Shown here in pieces: positions 12,635-24,234 of a stretch of DNA of 64,000 bases (position 1 is the first letter of the stretch; every line of letters starts with the position of its first letter). The position numbers and the translations under genes were made by a program. Source of the stretch: Microstegium vimineum (taxonomy: Eukaryota > Streptophyta > Magnoliopsida > Poales > Poaceae); contig CM039134.1 of NCBI GenBank assembly GCA_022036555.1, positions 8,494,818-8,558,817 on the forward strand, read 5' to 3'. The notes beneath the pieces are model-generated. The model searched no databases. It saw nothing but the letters and a program-made list of their open reading frames with translations, and was not told where the DNA came from.

Positions 12635-14126
12635 TGCGGCAAACCTGTCCAATCTTGGCCTGGCTTGGAGACGCGAGCTTGGCTCTCCTCGTCATGCAAC
12701 CAATCACGCCCAAACGATCTTAAGATTTGCCACCTTGTGTTCAATTGAGTGTGTGCCTGCAGGTAGTACATGATTACCCCCACCCCTTCCTTTCACTCCC
12801 TACAAGGAATGCTTTTGATTATCTCGCTAATGAAGAAGCTGGGGAACTTTCTGTAAGGACATATGTTTGATTTGCTTCTTACCTAGCATGCACTGCATCT
12901 AGAGCTACCGTGGCATTACAAGTCATCTGCTTGTTTGGTTGCTTTGCTTTGTTGTGCCAGGATTTTTAATGTACAGTTGTTTAGTTATTAACTGTTCGTT
13001 GTGCTCACTTTTTCTTAGCAAAGACAGAACACGCACACGCTCACGAGCCCGGCTCACAAGAAACAAAATCAAAATCTGTTTTCCAGAAGCTAGGTCAGAA
13101 AGCCAAACGCGACACTCATACATCCTATGGGTCAGATCTGGCCGGAGCATATGGAACCAAACATGTCAAGCCTCCGTGCCAACTGACATCGCGTGGGTCA
13201 ACCACTAGACCTCCACGCACCATGGAGTTTAAGCGAGAGTCTAGCTAGTTGACACGTGACTACCTGATTCTTTGGACAAGGCTTGTCTCATCTCTGTTGT
13301 ATATGTGTGTTTGAGGCGATTGATGGCAGCGGCAAATATTGTCGACGCGAATGCTGTTGCCCAATATTGATTACGCTTTCAATTCCTCGTGCATACACCT
13401 GCGATATATGAACATATATGTGTACTTAATGCTACTATATATATACTTTGGACATATTTCAATATTTGGATCCCTAATCCCTTGATATTAGGTTCTGTGT
13501 CTTTTCGCTGAGCTAGAAATGGAAACTAATTAACATTATGTTTGGATCTCGAGACCTGCACTATCTAGGTGAGCCGAGCCGAGGCAAGACAACCCAGCGA
13601 AACTTCCAAGCGTGCCTTTTGTTTCAGATAGCGACGAAATTGTAAGTTCCAAGTGAGGGCAGATACGGAAAAATAACTAAACGAATACGAACAAATGCAT
13701 ATAGGTCATGCGAATGAACAAATACATATATGTCATGTTTGGATTCATTATCTGATAATAGCTAGCTGGCTATTAACTCACTATATCTAATTTGATATAT
13801 ATAGTGAAATAGTTACTATATATCCAGGGGTCCAAATAATTAACAATTATCTAATCTACTATCTACTATTTAATTAAAAAGAGATAACTATCTATGTGGA
13901 ACCAAATAGGGCCTATAGTTGGCACATGAGATGATTAGTTTAATTAAGCCCACACAAAGTAAAGTAAACAGGAAATTAACAATTTAAGCCCACACAACGA
14001 GGTTAGCAGATGTGTCTTTTGCTTCCGTTGGCGAAGCGACCTAGTTTGATCACGTGGATCACGCACATATAGGAAAACGTCAAACACAACAACGAAATGC
14101 ACAGGCTCTTTTTCAATTAATGTACA

Positions 14127-14307
14127 CAGTGACAGATGTAGGATGAGGATCAAGGAGGACTAAATAATAAAGATTTAGAACTACTAGAGCTATAGATTAA
14201 TGATAAAATAAGGTTTGTTATAAAAAAATAGTGGAGAAATCGGACTAGGGGGGGGGGGGGGGGGAGGGGGGGCTGGAGCCCACCCAACCCCCCTGGATCC
14301 GCCCCTG
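14127..14307. mobile_element. Small hAT-type MITE with 8-bp TSD
   Basis: The element begins cagtgacagatgtagg and ends cctggatccgcccctg, an imperfect terminal inverted repeat of about 16 bp. A perfect 8-bp target duplication, aatgtaca, occurs at 14119-14126 and 14308-14315, as expected for hAT transposition. Inside is a G-homopolymer of about 17 followed by A and more G (about 14248-14272). It has no coding capacity and is a derivative of an autonomous hAT element elsewhere. Confidence 0.85.
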
Positions 14308-15628
14308 AATGTACATACTGTATTAATTTGTTAGAAGACTAAACTGATGACTATCGAACCACCACTTAGTTAATGACAAGACCTGTGTTGGTCGTCGGTC
14401 TACCGGAGATCGATTATTTGGCAAACGGCGATCGACGTCGGTGTTGACTAGTACAAGTGAATGGTGAGAAGTTTAGGGACACGTTTGGTCTCAAGCACAA
14501 ATGAACCAAGCCAGACTATTTAGATTTTAGAGCCGGGGTTGGCGAGCAGAAATGTTTCTGATTAAAATATCAGTAAAATCACTCCCTTATGTGCTAATTG
14601 GGAATCGTTTCGTCCGAGAATCACTAACATTTCTTATTTTTATATGTCTAGTATAGAGAAACGATTGTTAGGTAATTTGACGCGATTCTGATTCTTTGCC
14701 CTTTCTGTATCAGCAACAATACATTTTAGTTATTTTAAAAAAAATGAACAAGTTGTCCACCCATAAAAAGTTCTGAATTTTTTTGAAGAATATTTTCATT
14801 TATATGATTCTTGTTATGAAAAAAAATATATTTTTAAGTCCAGTCAAACGATTTAACGAAGTGATTTTGATACACCATCTGAAATGTTTCTTCAGATAAT
14901 CTAGATCCTAGTTGTTTCTAAAAAAAATATACAGATCCCTACCATCCACCCTTAGTGGTAACCAAACTAGGGTAAAGCCAAAGCCAAGATAAGAGGACTA
15001 AAGTAGTATTTGGATTGTCACCAAGCTAATTCTTTGGCAATGACAAAAACTACGAACGAAGTAATAATTGCGTATTGAATTGATACCATGACAAACTTCA
15101 TCGTACTTACTTGTAACTGTGCAAGCACGACATATAAGCTTCTACATGTCATCATATAGAAGGATAAAGTAGAAATATGTGAAGGGGTGTTTTGGGTTTT
15201 GTTTTTTTTTCATTAAATTAACGTAAATTTGTAATTTGATGGCTTGAGCAAGGCAAGGTGAGTTAGAGTTTGTTTGCATTCCATGGTCTAAAGTTTACTT
15301 GACTAAAGTTAAGAGCTAAATTTTTAGACCACTTTAGTTTACTTATGTGGTCTAGAGACAATTGCTTTAGATTTTTCAAATAAAGGGTGGAAACAGTTAT
15401 ACTGTTTGCTGTAGTTTCATGATCATTGTTAGACCTTGGTTTGTTCTTTTTCTTCTTTGATGTTGGAATTATGTAAGTTTGGGTTGTGTGCATCCAAAGA
15501 TGTAGAGGTCGGATATTTTGATATCCATTATCTAAAAAAAATAAACTAATGGTCTTTTTTAAGGTTGGCTAAACTTAGTCCACCTATTTACAACCTCAAA
15601 AGCTAATAAAGTGGTATAAAATTTAGTA

Positions 15629-15865
15629 CTCCCTCCATTCTAAATTATAATTAATTATTCTAAAAATATTGGAGAGTCAAAGTATTTTAAGTTTGACCAA
15701 ATTTATATGGTAATATGAATAACATTTATGATATCAAATAATTAAGTAATAGTTAGATTCTCATCAATTATATTTTTATAGTATGCTTATTTGATACCAT
15801 AAATATTTACAATTTTGTTTATATTTTATCACAAATCTTTTACTCTCCAAAACTTTTGGAGGGAG
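15629..15865. mobile_element. Stowaway-type MITE (diverged)
   Basis: Ends ctccctccattctaaattat and ...aaacttttggagggag are imperfect inverted repeats. A TA precedes the element at 15627-15628; the right flank is tc rather than ta, so the target duplication is mutated. Confidence 0.7.
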
Positions 15866-16810
15866 TCTAGTATAATTATATATTTTATATACATATACTT
15901 CATCGGTTCAAATAGATCATAAATATATAAAGATAGGTAGAAGTAACTACATATGTGTAGAAAGAAATTTCCTTACATAAAGATAGAAATGTTTCTCTGT
16001 ATAGATGGACTCTGTAGCCGGACCCAAACTGACGTCGGATCAGCAAAGCCAGGTCTCGCACCCCAAATCAATGCAGCCCCGTATGGCTCAGCTTTAATTT
16101 CGGTCTGGCTCACTTAATTAAGGGCGCAGAATAAATAAGGTTTCCTGTTATAATATTCTCCTATAGTCCTATCCTTTGCCTGACCTGCCGTTCTGATCTT
16201 GGCTGGCTGATGCCTGGTGATGCACAGACCGTCGTAAATTTTGTCTCTGCTGGACAGTGCTTCCGTCGACGATGGCAAGGCGCGCGGCCTCCATGCAGCC
16301 TACTCCATGTCATTCAGCTTGCGTCGCGTGTTTGGGCAGGTCCATCGGCAAGGCGACGGTGTAGCTAAGTCATCTTGAATATTATTTAGCACCACCCAGC
16401 TATTGACAACAGCCCCGCATTAATTTATTACTCTCTATATTCACAAGAATAAAAACATCTACTTTTATTACTGCTGAGGTCACCATAATAAAATGAAGTA
16501 ATAAATTATTATTGATGAGCTCAACTAGAGATGCAAGTGGGTTGGCCCACGAACCAGCATAGGCTTAATTTTTGTAGATTCAAACAGCAACCCACAAAAT
16601 TAAGTCTATATGTGGGCTCGTAGGTTACCGCTTTGCATCCCTAGACTCAATAGACGATGACGTGCTAAATATTACTCCATATTCAACAGTTGGAGAAGTT
16701 AGCTAGCTACTTCTGGCGTAGAAAGTTGATGGGAGGCATAGGATTGATCCGTGACGTACACAACCGATAAGCAAGAGCTACAAAAGTTGCCATAAAAAAA
16801 GTGAGAGCTA

Positions 16811-17033
16811 CTCCCTCCGTTTCAATTTATAGTTCGTTTGACTTTTTTAACTCTAAGATAGATTTTTTGTCTTATTCAATTTTTTGTAAAGATCATTTCT
16901 TTTAATGTGAATTACTTATTTAATAATTAGTCTGTATGAATGACTTAAATTTGATTATATTTATACAATTTTTTAAAATAAGACAAGTGATCAAATTTGG
17001 AATAAAAAAATTAAACGAATTAAAACGGAGGGA
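16811..17033. mobile_element. Stowaway-type MITE
   Basis: The terminal repeats ctccctccgtttcaattta and ...aattaaaacggagggac are bounded by TA at 16809-16810 and 17034-17035. The interior is AT-rich and non-coding. Confidence 0.8.
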
Positions 17034-17659
17034 CTATAGTACATAAGAGATACATAGCAATCTCGATGGTTAGGAACTACTCGAAAGTGTTGCTCGACTT
17101 CGCCAGACAAGCAAAATTCAAGCGCTTTGGTTCCTGGTTTTGAAATGGTGTACGTGTTAGGTTTTTGTGGCCCTGCTAGAGCAAAATATATATATACAAA
17201 ATGATGCCCCTATATTTTGACAAATCAAAATATATTTAGGTTCCATTATATTACAGCATAATCATTTCCATTATTAATAACTATATATAATTGGGGTTGG
17301 TATTTAAGCCTCTCGATTATTCACCAAACCCACAAGAATTGAGAAGTTAGATGAGTATGAGAATAGAAAAAGCATGTCGGTAGGAAACAAATTGTAAAAT
17401 CAACTAGCATAGCAGAAAAGGAATCATTGGTCGACCGTCGACCGACACTCGATAGTGGCAATCAGGAGGAACTCGTTGTGGCAACAGTCGCCTTTTCCTG
17501 TCAGCAGTCGCAGTGCCACCTACTACACGCTGATTTCAAGTGTACCAAATACTAGTTGGTAGAAGACCTCGAGAATCAGAACATTGCCGTAGAGAGCCAG
17601 AGACACGTAGATGATCGGTGAACGCTTGCACCAAGTAACTAACAATATAATTAGACTAA

Positions 17660-17987
17660 GGGTCTATTTAGTACAGTTTATAACAGCTTCATAAAGCTGT
17701 TATAAGCTGTTTTTTTGTCAAACACCTCTTTTCAAAACAGCTTCACCTATAAAGCTGTTTTTCTCCCCCTTTCACAAACACATGAAGTGGGATGAAGTTG
17801 AAAATAGTAGTTTATCACACCTTTCTCCCATCTTTCTGTCTCACATGCATGCATAAAGTTGTTGGTGAAGCTATTTTGCCAAATATTTTTTTCAAAATAA
17901 CTCAACTTTACCTAGAAAATTGTTTGTAAAGCTATTTTCTAAAAAAACAACTTCACTAGTGAAACTGAGCTCTGCCAAACAGTCCGC
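17660..17987. mobile_element. Tourist/PIF-type MITE, family shared with 55860-56186
   Basis: It begins gggtctatttagtacag and ends ctctgccaaacagtccgc, with subterminal ataacagcttcataaagctg palindromes. It aligns by eye along its length, in the same orientation, with the element at 55860-56186 (shared 'cataaagctgtt', 'atgaagtgggatgaa', 'aaaatagtag'). Flanking trinucleotides taa and tta suggest a mutated TWA target site. Confidence 0.75.
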
Positions 17988-18368
17988 TTAAAATAGTTGA
18001 ACATAATCACTAATCAATGATTGGGATCGGAGGCCCTATCTTTAGTGGGCCAGCATGGTCGCGCCACTTGCACCATGCAATTGTACTACGGCCGTGGATG
18101 TATAATGCTAGGTACTTGCCTCCTAGCTAGGGTCGGCGTTAAGCCAACAACGAGAGATATTCGTCTTGAGATCGTGGCGATAAAGCCTCACAAAACAAAT
18201 ATTTTTTTACTCTCCTATAACAGAACAAATATTTTTTACTCTAAGACACACATAGATATTTACACACACGTATGTACTCGTCGATATGATCATATGAACA
18301 CACGTGTGCACAACTTACATTTTAAGAAACACCTACTCTATATTTTTGGGCAGATGTGGCTTAATGTA

Positions 18369-18870
18369 GGCTCTAAAGAGACCCGCTATCTCCAACAACT
18401 TAGAAAAATTGACTCCAAGTGAAAAAAACCCTCTCTCCAACAATTTATTATTCTAACTTCCTGAACTTTTGGAAAAAAAAGGAAAGGCGAAGACTTATCG
18501 CAAAAAAAAAAGAAAAAGAAAGGCGGGAGATGATGCGTCCGGCGGGAGACGTCGGAAAAAAAAGAAAGGCGAAGACTTATCGCAAAAAAAAGAGGAAATG
18601 CGGGAGACGCGCCGTGCGGCAGGAGCGTGGGCTTTCCTTTTCGCGCCGTGGGAGGAGTCGGCGAAAAAAAAAGTTTCCTTTCGCACGCGCGGGAGAGGGC
18701 CGGAGTCGGCAAAAAAAAATGCGCGCATTAATTTACACGTGCGGAGATCGTGAATACCAAGTTGGGATAAATAGCAAGTTGGTTTGAGGAGTTGTTGGAG
18801 AGGGAATTTTTTGATTTTTGTCAAATTTATAAGGATAACAAGTTGTTTTAAGAAGTTGTTGGAGATGCTC
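18369..18870. mobile_element. Degraded 'gagcatctcc/ttgttggaga' MITE with internal tandem duplication
   Basis: The left end (ctctaaagagacccgctatctccaac) and right end (aagttgttggagatgctcaac) share the tatctccaacaactt / ttgttggagat inverted motif. Inside, the segment aaaggcgaagacttatcgc with its A-run is duplicated at 18483 and 18565 (82-bp period). It is related by its ends to the elements at 19284 and 32423. Confidence 0.5.
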
Positions 18871-19283
18871 AACTCAGTTGGATCTGTAAATACACTTTTA
18901 GCCGCATTTGAAATAAAACATTTCCAGAGGCGGGTGGGTATCCGAGATGAAAGTAGCCTCTCCTTGTGACCTTGTTGTTCCTCAAGATCGAAATAGCCCA
19001 AAGAGAAAGTAAGGAGGAGTTTGGACAACTTTTCAAAACTGCAAATATAAAGGAGAAGGTTGTGAAGGAGATTCTCTAGAATGTATGTACATGCTAATCC
19101 CAACATTGTATTGCAGGTTTAGTGTTAGATTATATGATTAATTAGGTTATTGACTCTCTCTCTCTCTCTCTCCGTGGTTGGGGCAAGTATAAATGAAATT
19201 AGACCAAATCTTTGAAGACCTTGGTTAAATTTAGTAAGGGAACAAGATCCTATCCTTATTTTATAGGCAAATATATTTCTCTA

Positions 19284-19640
19284 AGAGCATCTCCAACAGT
19301 TTGCTAAATCACTTGTTATCCTTTAAAATTTGGCAAATAAATCAAAAAACAATCTCCAATAGTTTGACAATTGGACTTGTCAATTCTACACGTTTGCCAA
19401 AATACGGAGCCGTGCGCCTATTTTTGCGAGCGCGCATCGGCTTGCCATCCCCTCGCCCGCGAGTCCTCTGCTCGGTTTCCCGCATGTAAGTTCCTTCCTT
19501 TTTAATATTTTTTTTGATTTGACAAGTGAGAAATAGCAAATTGTTGGAGATGACCTCTTTTCAACTTGGTAAATTATTATAGTAACTTGCTAAAACACAA
19601 GATTTAACAAGTGAGAAATAACAAATTGTTAGAGATGCTC
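19284..19640. mobile_element. MITE with agagcatctcc termini (copy 1)
   Basis: The ends agagcatctccaacagtttg and acaaattgttagagatgctc are inverted repeats. The middle carries a GC-rich segment (tttttgcgagcgcgcatcgg). An inverted copy lies at 32423-32752, recognisable from the same middle segment. Such ends are common in grass non-autonomous DNA transposons; I do not assign the superfamily. Confidence 0.7.
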
Positions 19641-20066
19641 TAAACCTCTTTGAGAGACTAAGCTAGGGATCTTAAAATTTATGAAGTTACTGTAGAAAAA
19701 TATCATTGTTAATCTTAAAATAAATTCAAGCAAATCCAAACACCCTTACAAGGCCGATGGCTAATCTAGAAACACAAGTCTTATGAAAAAAAACTAACAC
19801 AGAAGAAATAGTAGCACAATTAATTCTAAGAAAAAATTGGAAAAGCCCGAACACTCATTCTAAGTCGATGACTAACAAGCCCCGAAAGGAACAACCTAAA
19901 ACAGTTAATAAAATAAATTAAGAACATGTCGTCTACCACCAAAAAGTTATCACTGTTCATTCTGAAATAAAGATAGAAAAATCCAAACAACCATGGGTCA
20001 ATAACTAATCTAGAAAGACAAATCCTATGGAAAAGCACAAACATTCGTTCTAAAGTCGATGACTAA

Positions 20067-20257
20067 GACCCTCTTTGGATTGAAGGGACTAGTGACTAGT
20101 GACTACTAATTAGTCTCAATTAGTCACAATTTTACCAAACACTTGGACTACTAGAGGGACTAGTAGTGACTACTACATAGAAATCTCAAGGGGGCTGCTA
20201 TTTGAAACTACTATATAGAAATCACTAGTCACTAGTTCCTCCAATCCAAACAGGACC
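20067..20257. mobile_element. Tourist/PIF-type MITE with TAA duplication
   Basis: The ends gaccctctttggattg and caatccaaacaggacc are inverted repeats, and the subterminal ctagtgactagt / actagtcactag palindromes also pair. TAA occurs on both sides (20064-20066 and 20258-20260). The length of 191 bp suits a Tourist-like element. Confidence 0.85.
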
Positions 20258-20613
20258 TAACAAGTCCTACAATGAACAACCAAACAATTAACAAAGAGCT
20301 CAACAAAAACATGCCTAGCTAGCTTTAGTCGTGGCTAGCAAGGCACTCTCGCTATCGGCCGGCGTGTGGCATGCTTATTTTTTCCACTATTCGTCTCGAC
20401 AACGACGGCGAAGAAAATTGAGCGCCAAGGAACCGGTGGAAAAATGGCAGTACGTTTGTTTGAAAAGAAGAAGAAAAATGGCATCATGGCATGCTCCATG
20501 TAGCATGCATGTGCCGCGTTGCATTGGTCTCCAGGTGCTGTTTGGATCGGCCTTCGGTCACCACAGCAGCAACGGCAATGGAAATGATTGCTCCTGCTAT
20601 TTGATATAGGGTA

Positions 20614-20852
20614 CTAACTCAATTTTAAATTATAAATCGTTTGACTTTTTTATCTCAAATTTAATCATTTGTCTTATTTAAAAATTTATATAAAATATCA
20701 CTTTTTTTATTGTCATTTGATTTATTAATAAAGTTCTTTAAAATAACTTAAATTTAATCATGTTAGCATAAATTTGTTGAATAAGACGAGTACTCAAACT
20801 TGAAATAAAAAAAAACAAACACACTATAATTTATAATTTAGAACGGCTAAAG
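20614..20852. mobile_element. Degenerate Stowaway-like element
   Basis: The ends (ctaactcaattttaaattataa and ttataatttagaacggctaaag) are diverged inverted repeats flanked by TA. The interior (cgtttgacttttttatctc) matches the Stowaway copy at 16811-17033. Confidence 0.6.
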
Positions 20853-22300
20853 TAATAATCAGCGCTATCTGTTTGGTTGTGGGCAGATATTGAAGGCGGT
20901 GGACTGTCTACACCTAACTTCAACTGTGTTAAAGTCCAAACGAGGACTAGCCATCGAGTCGTCTTTCATCTGGCACTGTGCACATGCACTTAATCATTTT
21001 TTTGTTAATAAGGAAAATGGTCCTGTGATCGACAATGGTTATATATGCCGATTTTTACCCACATTTTTTCATTCGCCTATTTTCCCGTCCTATTTTCCCG
21101 TCCCATGTTCGTATACATAAAGGCCCCAATCTTTAGAATTTGTACTAAATCAACTACGTGACTGTCCAGTGACGTGATCCGACTCAACCCCGCCTCTATG
21201 AATTTAGGCCCAGTCCAAAATACAGAAATGGGCCAAATTTGAGCTATAATATATAACCAAAACACATTTTCTTTTGACTATACAACTGGAACATATTCTA
21301 TTTGGAATATATTAAATACTTTATATCTGCTCCAAATTATATGTCATTTTAATTTTCCAAAATAAGTTATATAACTAGATATATTATATCTAGATATGTA
21401 ATAAAATCACATTACACCTAGGGGAAACAAAATAATTTAAAACAGAGATAATATTAAATAGTACTAACAAGCACGAGCAATGAAATTCTAGGCTATCAAG
21501 ATAAGAAAATACTAATAGAAGACCGAACCTCAAGGAGTCAAGGACGTCGACAGTCAGACAACACGACAGTCAACATCAACCGCATGACGATTATCAGGAC
21601 TCCAACAGTGATGGCACGAACTGATTGCATTGGCAAAGGACATTCGTTTGTCTCGATGGAAGCCAGGCAAGGAATGCAGCGTTGATCAGACGTCTGCGCC
21701 CTAGACTTCTGGTGTTGGAGGGAAAAAAAAACTGTTAGCGTTTGATCACGTAAATATCACGCGCGGGGCATTTTGATCTTTATCCTTCTGTTCCTTATAC
21801 TAATAAACATGTCCAGGCTTTAAAACGCGACTTAAAAAATTATTAGACAATGTTAGGTCAATAATGTATATATATTTTGGATTCTACGTCTAAAGTTTAA
21901 TCACTAAATATTATACCATTTTAGCTCTTAAGACTTCAAACATGTGGTCTAAAACGTTATAACCACAAAAAAAATCATTAGTTAGCCCCTTAACTTTAGG
22001 CAACAAAACCTTAAACTATGATATCCAATTATCCAAACTAGCTCTAAGTTAGTTATTTTTGTTTGGTTTAATTGGGTTTAGCCCAAGGCCCATAATATAG
22101 ATGTTAATGTAATAAAATAATTAATCTCGTATATGGTAAATTGTAAATTGACTGGAGATTGACTCAATTTAAACAAGTAGTTATTGTGTGCACCTACTGT
22201 GAGTTTAAAACGGTGGAAGGCGAGCCACATGGCTCCACCTGTGTCGTGACGTTAACGGGCTCAGATGATCAGGACATGACATGAGTAATACGGCACAAGC

Positions 22301-22545
22301 AAAAGTTTTATAGCTCCAAACACAAAGAAAAAAATAGAGTGATGGACCTCATGGACAAAAGAGAAGTGAGAGACAACCAACAAAAGTTTTACAGCTCAAA
22401 ATTCAAGGCAAAACAAAGTGATGAACCTCACGGACACAAGAAAAGTGACAGACAACCAATAAAAGTTTTATAGCCTCAAACACAAAGTGAGAAAAATTAT
22501 AATGACGAACCTTGTGGAGGAAAGAGAAGTGAAAGACGAAGAAAG
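22301..22545. repeat. ~80-bp tandem repeat, three copies
   Basis: Copies start at 22301, 22382 and 22461 with aaaagttttatagctc or close variants. Each continues through a cacaaag...tgatg.acct.. .gga...agaagtga.agac motif. The units have diverged, so the array is old. Confidence 0.85.
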
Positions 22546-23652
22546 ATTTTTTTCACTCTTTAATATTAATATTAGGTATAAATACAGATTATATGAGCAT
22601 ATGCTTAAAATATCACTTCAAATTCTTGAGGTCGTATTGCAATTATCCACCTTCCCCTGCTGATCAACGACCTCTCCCTTGTTGATGAAAGGGTATATCC
22701 CAACATATTGGCCAATGAGTAAATTTCAATTAGTAGTTCTTGAACTTGTCTCATGTTCTTATCTAAGTCTCTGTACTCTCAAAATACACTTTTGGATCTT
22801 AAACTTGATAGTTACACGACAACAAACCACTTGTGTGGCATGCTAATCGTGTGATAAACACAACCACCATATCGTCTTATTGTTAGCTCCATCTCTCCTC
22901 TCTTACTCTCTTTCTGCCTATCCTCCAATCTCTCTTCCCTTCTTTCTTCCTTCCCTTCTGCGAGCTAGTTAGACTCTCAGAAGGCACACCATATCTTGAA
23001 AGGGCGATGATATAAAAGTCATCATTATCGGTACATGCATACCTTGACGTCATTCTGGATCTCAGTGTATCTAGGAGGGACGTTCAAGGACACTCCATTG
23101 GGCTTCCAAAGGTGGAGGGCCGCGTGTGAAGAAAGAGAAGGCGTCTCCTATGTGGGATATGTATGAGAAATACATAATAGAGTGGGAAAGAGAGAAGAGA
23201 TGTGACCGATCTATCGTCTCAAGATAAGAGTGATATGTTGGTCCCAGATAAGGGTCATGTTAACACATCGCTTATGTGTGAACACATGCGATATGTTGAA
23301 TTAGCATGTCACACAAAGGTAATTCAACACAAGTTCTAAAGATTTAGACATCACATGGTAGAATTAGAGAATCTAGATTTCTAGAGTGTCATAAATAAAT
23401 ACATTTTAAGTGAAGCATGAATCGGAGAATATAAAACGAGTTCATTGATCACTAATGAAATTACTCATCGATGTCACACATGTGGTTTAATGCAATTAGT
23501 GATGATTTGAGTCTCATATTGTATCATTAGCAAATTTAGAATGCTATAAATGTGTATTTTGCTACTATGGGGCAAGTTTAAAGACCATACATAAAATTTA
23601 CACCTAAACTTTTATTTCTACGCGTTATCAAACCTTTAAGGCCTTATTTGGA

Positions 23653-24234
23653 ATGCGGGATTTTTTTTCTATTCCTACATTTTTCTGTGAAAATAAACTG
23701 ATTTTTGTAAAATTCCTGCGCAATTCCTGTAAAAAACCAGCGTTTCAAACCGTCCCTAAATCCCTAGCTGCGAGAAACAAGAGGCGCGCGGAGGGTATTT
23801 CGGTCCACCAACAAGTAACTGTCCACGAGCCGAGGCGGCGACAGCTAACCAGCCGTAACGGTGCTGCGACTGCCTGTGCCTCCACTGGCTACAGGGCTAC
23901 AGGCCGTTGCACACGGCGAGGAACAATAGTCTGTGGGACGGTGACGGGCGGACGGCGGTCACGCGGAGACGCTGACTCACCGTCACCGCCAGCCCCCGTA
24001 ACCAATCCGACAGCCCACACCCACCCCAACTTCCCATCCGACGGCGCAGAGCGCGTCACAGCTCACCGCGCTAGCCCACGGGACGCGGCAGAAGGCGACG
24101 CGACACGATAGCGAGAGCACTAGCAGTCGGGGACACTCCACCACCAGCTAACGCGCACTCGCGTCGGGACGCGTGCGGGGCTGTGCGGGGGAGGGGAGGC
24201 GGATAGCGGCGGCGGCGCGGCATTGGCGTCGGCG
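23653..24234 (+). promoter_or_regulatory. CesA upstream region and 5' UTR
   Basis: The interval changes from AT-rich MITE-like sequence (23640-23760) to GC-rich sequence that runs into the CesA start codon at 24235. I see no convincing TATA box, so transcription start cannot be placed. Frames crossing this region are Arg-rich and have no recognisable content. Confidence 0.4.

Larger units (their letters stand above)
11557..14126. other. Gene-free region with MITEs and short repeats
   Basis: Between the GALT fragment and the first hAT element lie a Stowaway MITE, a 26-bp tandem repeat and a Tourist-like stretch at about 13735-13915 (ends 'gtcatgtttggat' and 'aaccaaatagggcc', internal 'agctagctggctattaa'). 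The frames at 12271-12563 and 12923-13208 are short and compositionally non-coding. Confidence 0.45.
14316..17659. other. Gene-free region rich in MITE remnants
   Basis: This stretch holds two Stowaway elements (listed separately) and a segment at 15270-15600 with 'ttgcattccatggtctaaagtttac' text typical of diverged hAT/Tourist MITEs. The remainder is AT-rich sequence without coding signal on either strand. Confidence 0.4.
17988..23652. other. Gene-free region upstream of CesA
   Basis: Apart from the MITEs and tandem repeats listed separately, this interval contains AT-rich unique sequence. A frame at 18021-18422 starts MGSEALSLVGQHG but resembles nothing known and lies at a MITE edge, so I do not call it. 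No RNA gene was recognised. Confidence 0.4.

Noticed and set aside
18021..18422. 133-codon frame starting MGSEALSLVG
   Set aside because: No recognisable motif, AT-rich second half, and overlap with a MITE edge.
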